DNA from: an uncultured Alphaproteobacteria bacterium
Lineage (GTDB): Bacteria > Pseudomonadota > Alphaproteobacteria > Rickettsiales > UBA1997
DNA length: 8,104 nucleotides
Reading direction: 5' to 3'
Assembly: GCA_903959715.1 (NCBI GenBank)
Contig: CAJBXX010000306.1
Span: 1-8,104 of the forward strand
The notes beneath the pieces are model-generated. The model had not been told where the DNA came from and ran no database searches. It worked only from the letters and a program-made list of their open reading frames with translations. Every line of letters begins with the position of its first letter. Position 1 is the first letter of the stretch. Shown in pieces: positions 5,430 through 8,104 of this stretch. A program made the position numbers and the translations under genes.

Positions 5430-7811
5430 ATGACCGAAAATAAAAAAGACCAAAAACTAGATCAAAAATTTTACACAATTCCGCTTCGTGATGCTGTAAT
5501 ATTTCCTAAAATGACTACAACCATCTTGGTTGGCAGAGAAAAATCGATAAACTCGATCGAACAAGCTTTTTTGAAAAAATGTCCAATTTTTGCCATCACT
5601 CAACTCGATTCCAACAGCGATTCTTTCGCCAAAGAAAATCTTAATAAAATCGGAACAATTTGTCGCATAATTGAATTAATAAAAACCCCCGACGGCAATG
5701 TAAAAGCCATTCTACAAGGTTTTTTAACGGCAGAATTATTAAAAACAACCGAACATGAAAAATATTTTTTCAGCGAAATAGAAATAATTATCCAACCCAA
5801 AATTAATGAAAAAGACAAAGACTTAATTGGACTTGTAAAATCATGCGCCGAGAGCTTTTCCAAATATTCTCAATATAACAAAAAAATTAGTGCCGAAACC
5901 TTAAAAGAAATTAGCAAAATTAAAACAACTCAAGATATTTTATATTTTATCGCGAGCCATGTAAACTCTACTCTCGCGCAGAAGCAACATATTTTAAATG
6001 AACATGATTTAAAAAAGAAATTTTATAAACTTCTCGAAATTATCAAAACCGAAATCGAAATCAGCGAGGCGGAAGAACGCATCAACCGCTCTATTCAAGA
6101 AAAATTTACCAAACATCAAAAAGAAATTTATTTTAATGAGCAACTCAAAAATATTAAAAAAGAACTTGGGCAAGATGAGGACCCAGAAATCACCGAACTA
6201 AAAAATAAAATTGCCAAATTAAATTTATCCAAAGAAATTCGTAAAAAATGCGAAAATGAATTACAAAAATTACAAAGAATGAGCCATTATTCTTCCGAGT
6301 CAGGCGTAGTTCGCAACTATCTCGATTGGATAGTTTCCTTGCCATGGTCAGAACAATCCGAAGCCATAAAAGATTTAGATAATGCCAAAAAAATTCTTGA
6401 TCAATATCATTATGGCTTAACAAAAATTAAGGAAAGAATTTTAGAATTTATCGCGGTGCAAATAAAAACTAAAGGTGCTCGCGGTCCAATTCTATGTTTG
6501 GTCGGCGCCCCCGGTGTCGGCAAAACTTCTTTGGCAAAATCGATTGCCGAAAGTCTTAATCGCAAATATGTTAAAGTTTCTTTGGGCGGAGTTAAAGATG
6601 AATCTGAAATTCGTGGACATCGCCGAACCTATGTCGGAGCCATGCCGGGACGCATCATTCAATCGATGAAAAAAGCCGGCACCATTAATCCGTTGATGCT
6701 TCTCGATGAAATCGATAAAATGTCGAGTGATTTTCGTGGCGATCCATCATCGGCAATGCTAGAGGTTCTTGACCCCGAGCAAAATAATAATTTTTCTGAT
6801 CATTATTTGGAAGTCGATTATGATTTATCAAAAGTAATTTTTGTGGCAACCGCCAACACTCTAAATTCAATCCCAATTCCATTGCGTGATCGCATGGAAA
6901 TAATCAATGTCTCGGGCTACACCGAAAGCGAAAAATTACAAATCGCCAAACAACATATTGTGCCCAAATTAATCAAAGAAAACGGCTTAAATAATAAAGA
7001 ATTTTCAATTAAAGATGAGGCGATTTTAACCTTGATTCAACGCTATACTTTTGAGGCGGGGGTTAGAAATTTAAATCGCGAATTAGAAAACTTAATTAGA
7101 AAATCGGTGAAGTTAATCGTCACCAAAGAAGCGAAAAAAATCGATATTAATAACGATAATTTGCAAAAATATTCAGGTCCCGCCAAAAAAGATTATGGCA
7201 GAGCTCGAAAGCTTGATTCCGTTGGCGTTGTCACCGGAATGGCATATACTCAATATGGCGGAGATTTACTCGAAATCGAAGCTCTAAAATTTGAAGGAAA
7301 TGGTAAAATTCAAATTACGGGAAGCCTCGGCGATGTCATGAAAGAATCGGCGCGAGCGTCTTTGAGTTATGCTCGATCAATTGCCAAAACTTTAAAAATT
7401 GATGCCAAAAAATTTAATAAATTTGATTTTCACATTCATGTTCCCGAAGGTGCCACTCCGAAAGATGGTCCATCGGCCGGAGTCGCTTTGTCGGTGTGTT
7501 TGGTTTCGGTTTTAGGTGAATATAAAATTCATCGCGACATTGCCATGACGGGCGAAATCACCTTGAGTGGCAAGGTTCTAGAGATTGGCGGTTTAAAAGA
7601 AAAACTCTTGGCGGCGTTGCGTGGTGGCATTAAAAAAGTTTTAATTCCGCAAGCCAATGTTAAAGATTTGGAAGATATGCCAAAAGAAGTTTTAGATAAT
7701 CTTAAAATTATTCCGATAAGCACGATTGACGAGGCTTTGAAAGAATGTTTAATTATAAAAAATAGTGAAAATTCGACAACAAAAACAATAAAAAAATCTG
7801 TTAAAAAATAA
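5430..7811 (+). CDS. lon: ATP-dependent Lon protease (LonA type)
   Basis: Cytosolic homohexameric AAA+ serine protease that degrades misfolded and selected regulatory proteins. The 793 residues are typical of LonA. The N-terminal substrate-binding domain (about 14-205) begins FYTIPLRDAVIFPKM. A helical, coiled-coil-like region (about 206-300) contains EKFTKHQKEIYFNEQLKNIKKELG in several heptad turns. The AAA+ module has Walker A GAPGVGKT (359-366), Walker B LMLLDEID (422-429), the RDRME arginine region (486-490) and the sensor-2 segment GVRNLNRE (544-551). The protease domain holds the Ser-Lys dyad: S682 in PKDGPSAGV and K725 in GLKEKLLAA, 43 residues apart as in E. coli Lon. A short Lys/Ser/Thr-rich tail closes it. 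There is no Shine-Dalgarno before the ATG. Its neighbours differ from the clpX-lon-hupB order common in proteobacteria. Confidence 0.98.
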   Translation: MTENKKDQKLDQKFYTIPLRDAVIFPKMTTTILVGREKSINSIEQAFLKKCPIFAITQLDSNSDSFAKENLNKIGTICRIIELIKTPDGNVKAILQGFLTAELLKTTEHEKYFFSEIEIIIQPKINEKDKDLIGLVKSCAESFSKYSQYNKKISAETLKEISKIKTTQDILYFIASHVNSTLAQKQHILNEHDLKKKFYKLLEIIKTEIEISEAEERINRSIQEKFTKHQKEIYFNEQLKNIKKELGQDEDPEITELKNKIAKLNLSKEIRKKCENELQKLQRMSHYSSESGVVRNYLDWIVSLPWSEQSEAIKDLDNAKKILDQYHYGLTKIKERILEFIAVQIKTKGARGPILCLVGAPGVGKTSLAKSIAESLNRKYVKVSLGGVKDESEIRGHRRTYVGAMPGRIIQSMKKAGTINPLMLLDEIDKMSSDFRGDPSSAMLEVLDPEQNNNFSDHYLEVDYDLSKVIFVATANTLNSIPIPLRDRMEIINVSGYTESEKLQIAKQHIVPKLIKENGLNNKEFSIKDEAILTLIQRYTFEAGVRNLNRELENLIRKSVKLIVTKEAKKIDINNDNLQKYSGPAKKDYGRARKLDSVGVVTGMAYTQYGGDLLEIEALKFEGNGKIQITGSLGDVMKESARASLSYARSIAKTLKIDAKKFNKFDFHIHVPEGATPKDGPSAGVALSVCLVSVLGEYKIHRDIAMTGEITLSGKVLEIGGLKEKLLAALRGGIKKVLIPQANVKDLEDMPKEVLDNLKIIPISTIDEALKECLIIKNSENSTTKTIKKSVKK

Positions 7812-7895
7812 TTATTAATTTAAGAAATAACTAATTGAAAAATATTTTTTAAAATTAAATAATCATTAAAAATAAAGTGAAAAAAATTTAAAAAA
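7812..7895. other. Short AT-rich lon-yidC spacer without a clear terminator
   Basis: The 84 bp between the lon stop and the next start are A/T-rich, and I see no stable GC-containing hairpin followed by a T-tract. Read-through from lon into the downstream gene is therefore possible. A separate weak promoter cannot be excluded. Confidence 0.4.
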
Positions 7896-8104
7896 ATGAA
7901 TCCGCAAAATAATAAAAATTTAATTTTGGCAACAAGTTTGTCCGTCATAATCATGATTTCTTGGACTTGGTTTTATGAAAAACCGCGTCTTGAAAAAGTT
8001 GCTCTTCAACAAAAAATTACGGAAAATAAAAAAACCTCGGAAAATAAAATTATTGACGAAAAAATTTCAGATTTAGCAACACCAAATATCGAAAAAAATT
8101 CCAA
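7896..8104 (+). CDS. yidC: Membrane protein insertase YidC, N-terminal fragment (runs off the window)
   Basis: An open frame from the ATG at 7896 continues past the right edge, giving 69 visible codons. It begins MNPQNNKNLILATSLSVIIM, a short polar head followed by one hydrophobic segment (about residues 9-27), then WFYEKPRLEK and a charged, Lys/Glu-rich stretch. This is the usual start of Gram-negative YidC: an N-terminal signal-anchor, a conserved aromatic-KP motif, then a variable periplasmic linker before the beta domain. YidC inserts inner-membrane proteins alone or with SecYEG. The identification rests only on this N-terminus, since the conserved insertase core is outside the window. 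No Shine-Dalgarno precedes the start. Confidence 0.78.
   Translation, partial: MNPQNNKNLILATSLSVIIMISWTWFYEKPRLEKVALQQKITENKKTSENKIIDEKISDLATPNIEKNS

Noticed and set aside
5600..7723. Several short open frames overlapping lon on either strand
   Set aside because: All lie inside the intact lon gene, in other frames, with no recognisable family. They are shadows of the real gene.
1..8104. Defence, phage, CRISPR, toxin-antitoxin or transposon system
   Set aside because: All reading frames of useful size are accounted for by conserved housekeeping genes and one pilin-like gene. There are no spaced direct repeats, transposase motifs or toxin-antitoxin pairs.

Overview
The window is an AT-rich piece of a bacterial chromosome carrying mostly conserved core genes. 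It most likely comes from an AT-rich, Gram-negative alphaproteobacterium, possibly near Rickettsiales or Holosporales. The evidence is a proteobacterial-type DnaK, Lon and VOC protein, an A/K/N-rich proteome, a YidC whose N-terminal anchor is followed by a polar stretch as in diderm bacteria, and a type IV pilin-like protein. The lineage is an inference from protein flavour and base composition, not from a marker-gene analysis.

Layout: dnaK lies on the minus strand at the left edge (14-1954). It diverges across a 130-bp spacer from a plus-strand pair: a prepilin-type protein with a C-terminal LamG-like domain (2085-3056), then a VOC/glyoxalase-fold protein (3049-3480) that overlaps it by 8 bp. 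The 217-bp spacer 3481-3697 has no gene but holds four separate palindromes, one of which is a convincing bidirectional terminator. Convergent to the plus-strand pair is a minus-strand operon, HIT-family hydrolase (4901-5275) then metC-type cystathionine beta-lyase (3698-4897), separated by 3 bp. A 154-bp, almost pure A+T divergent spacer precedes lon (5430-7811, plus). After 84 bp the first 69 codons of a YidC-like insertase gene run off the right edge (7896-8104).

How the genes relate: DnaK and Lon are the chaperone and protease arms of protein quality control, and YidC handles membrane-protein insertion. MetC is a sulfur-amino-acid enzyme and HIT a nucleotide hydrolase. The pilin-LamG protein would be a surface or secretion-system component. 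They are not one pathway. The most interesting points are the pilin-LamG fusion translationally overlapped with a VOC enzyme, the palindrome located inside a candidate heat-shock-like dnaK promoter, an exact 12-bp tandem repeat in the dnaK leader, and the palindrome cluster at 3488-3666. I found no tRNA, rRNA, CRISPR array, transposase or phage gene, and no clear evidence of a novel multi-gene system.
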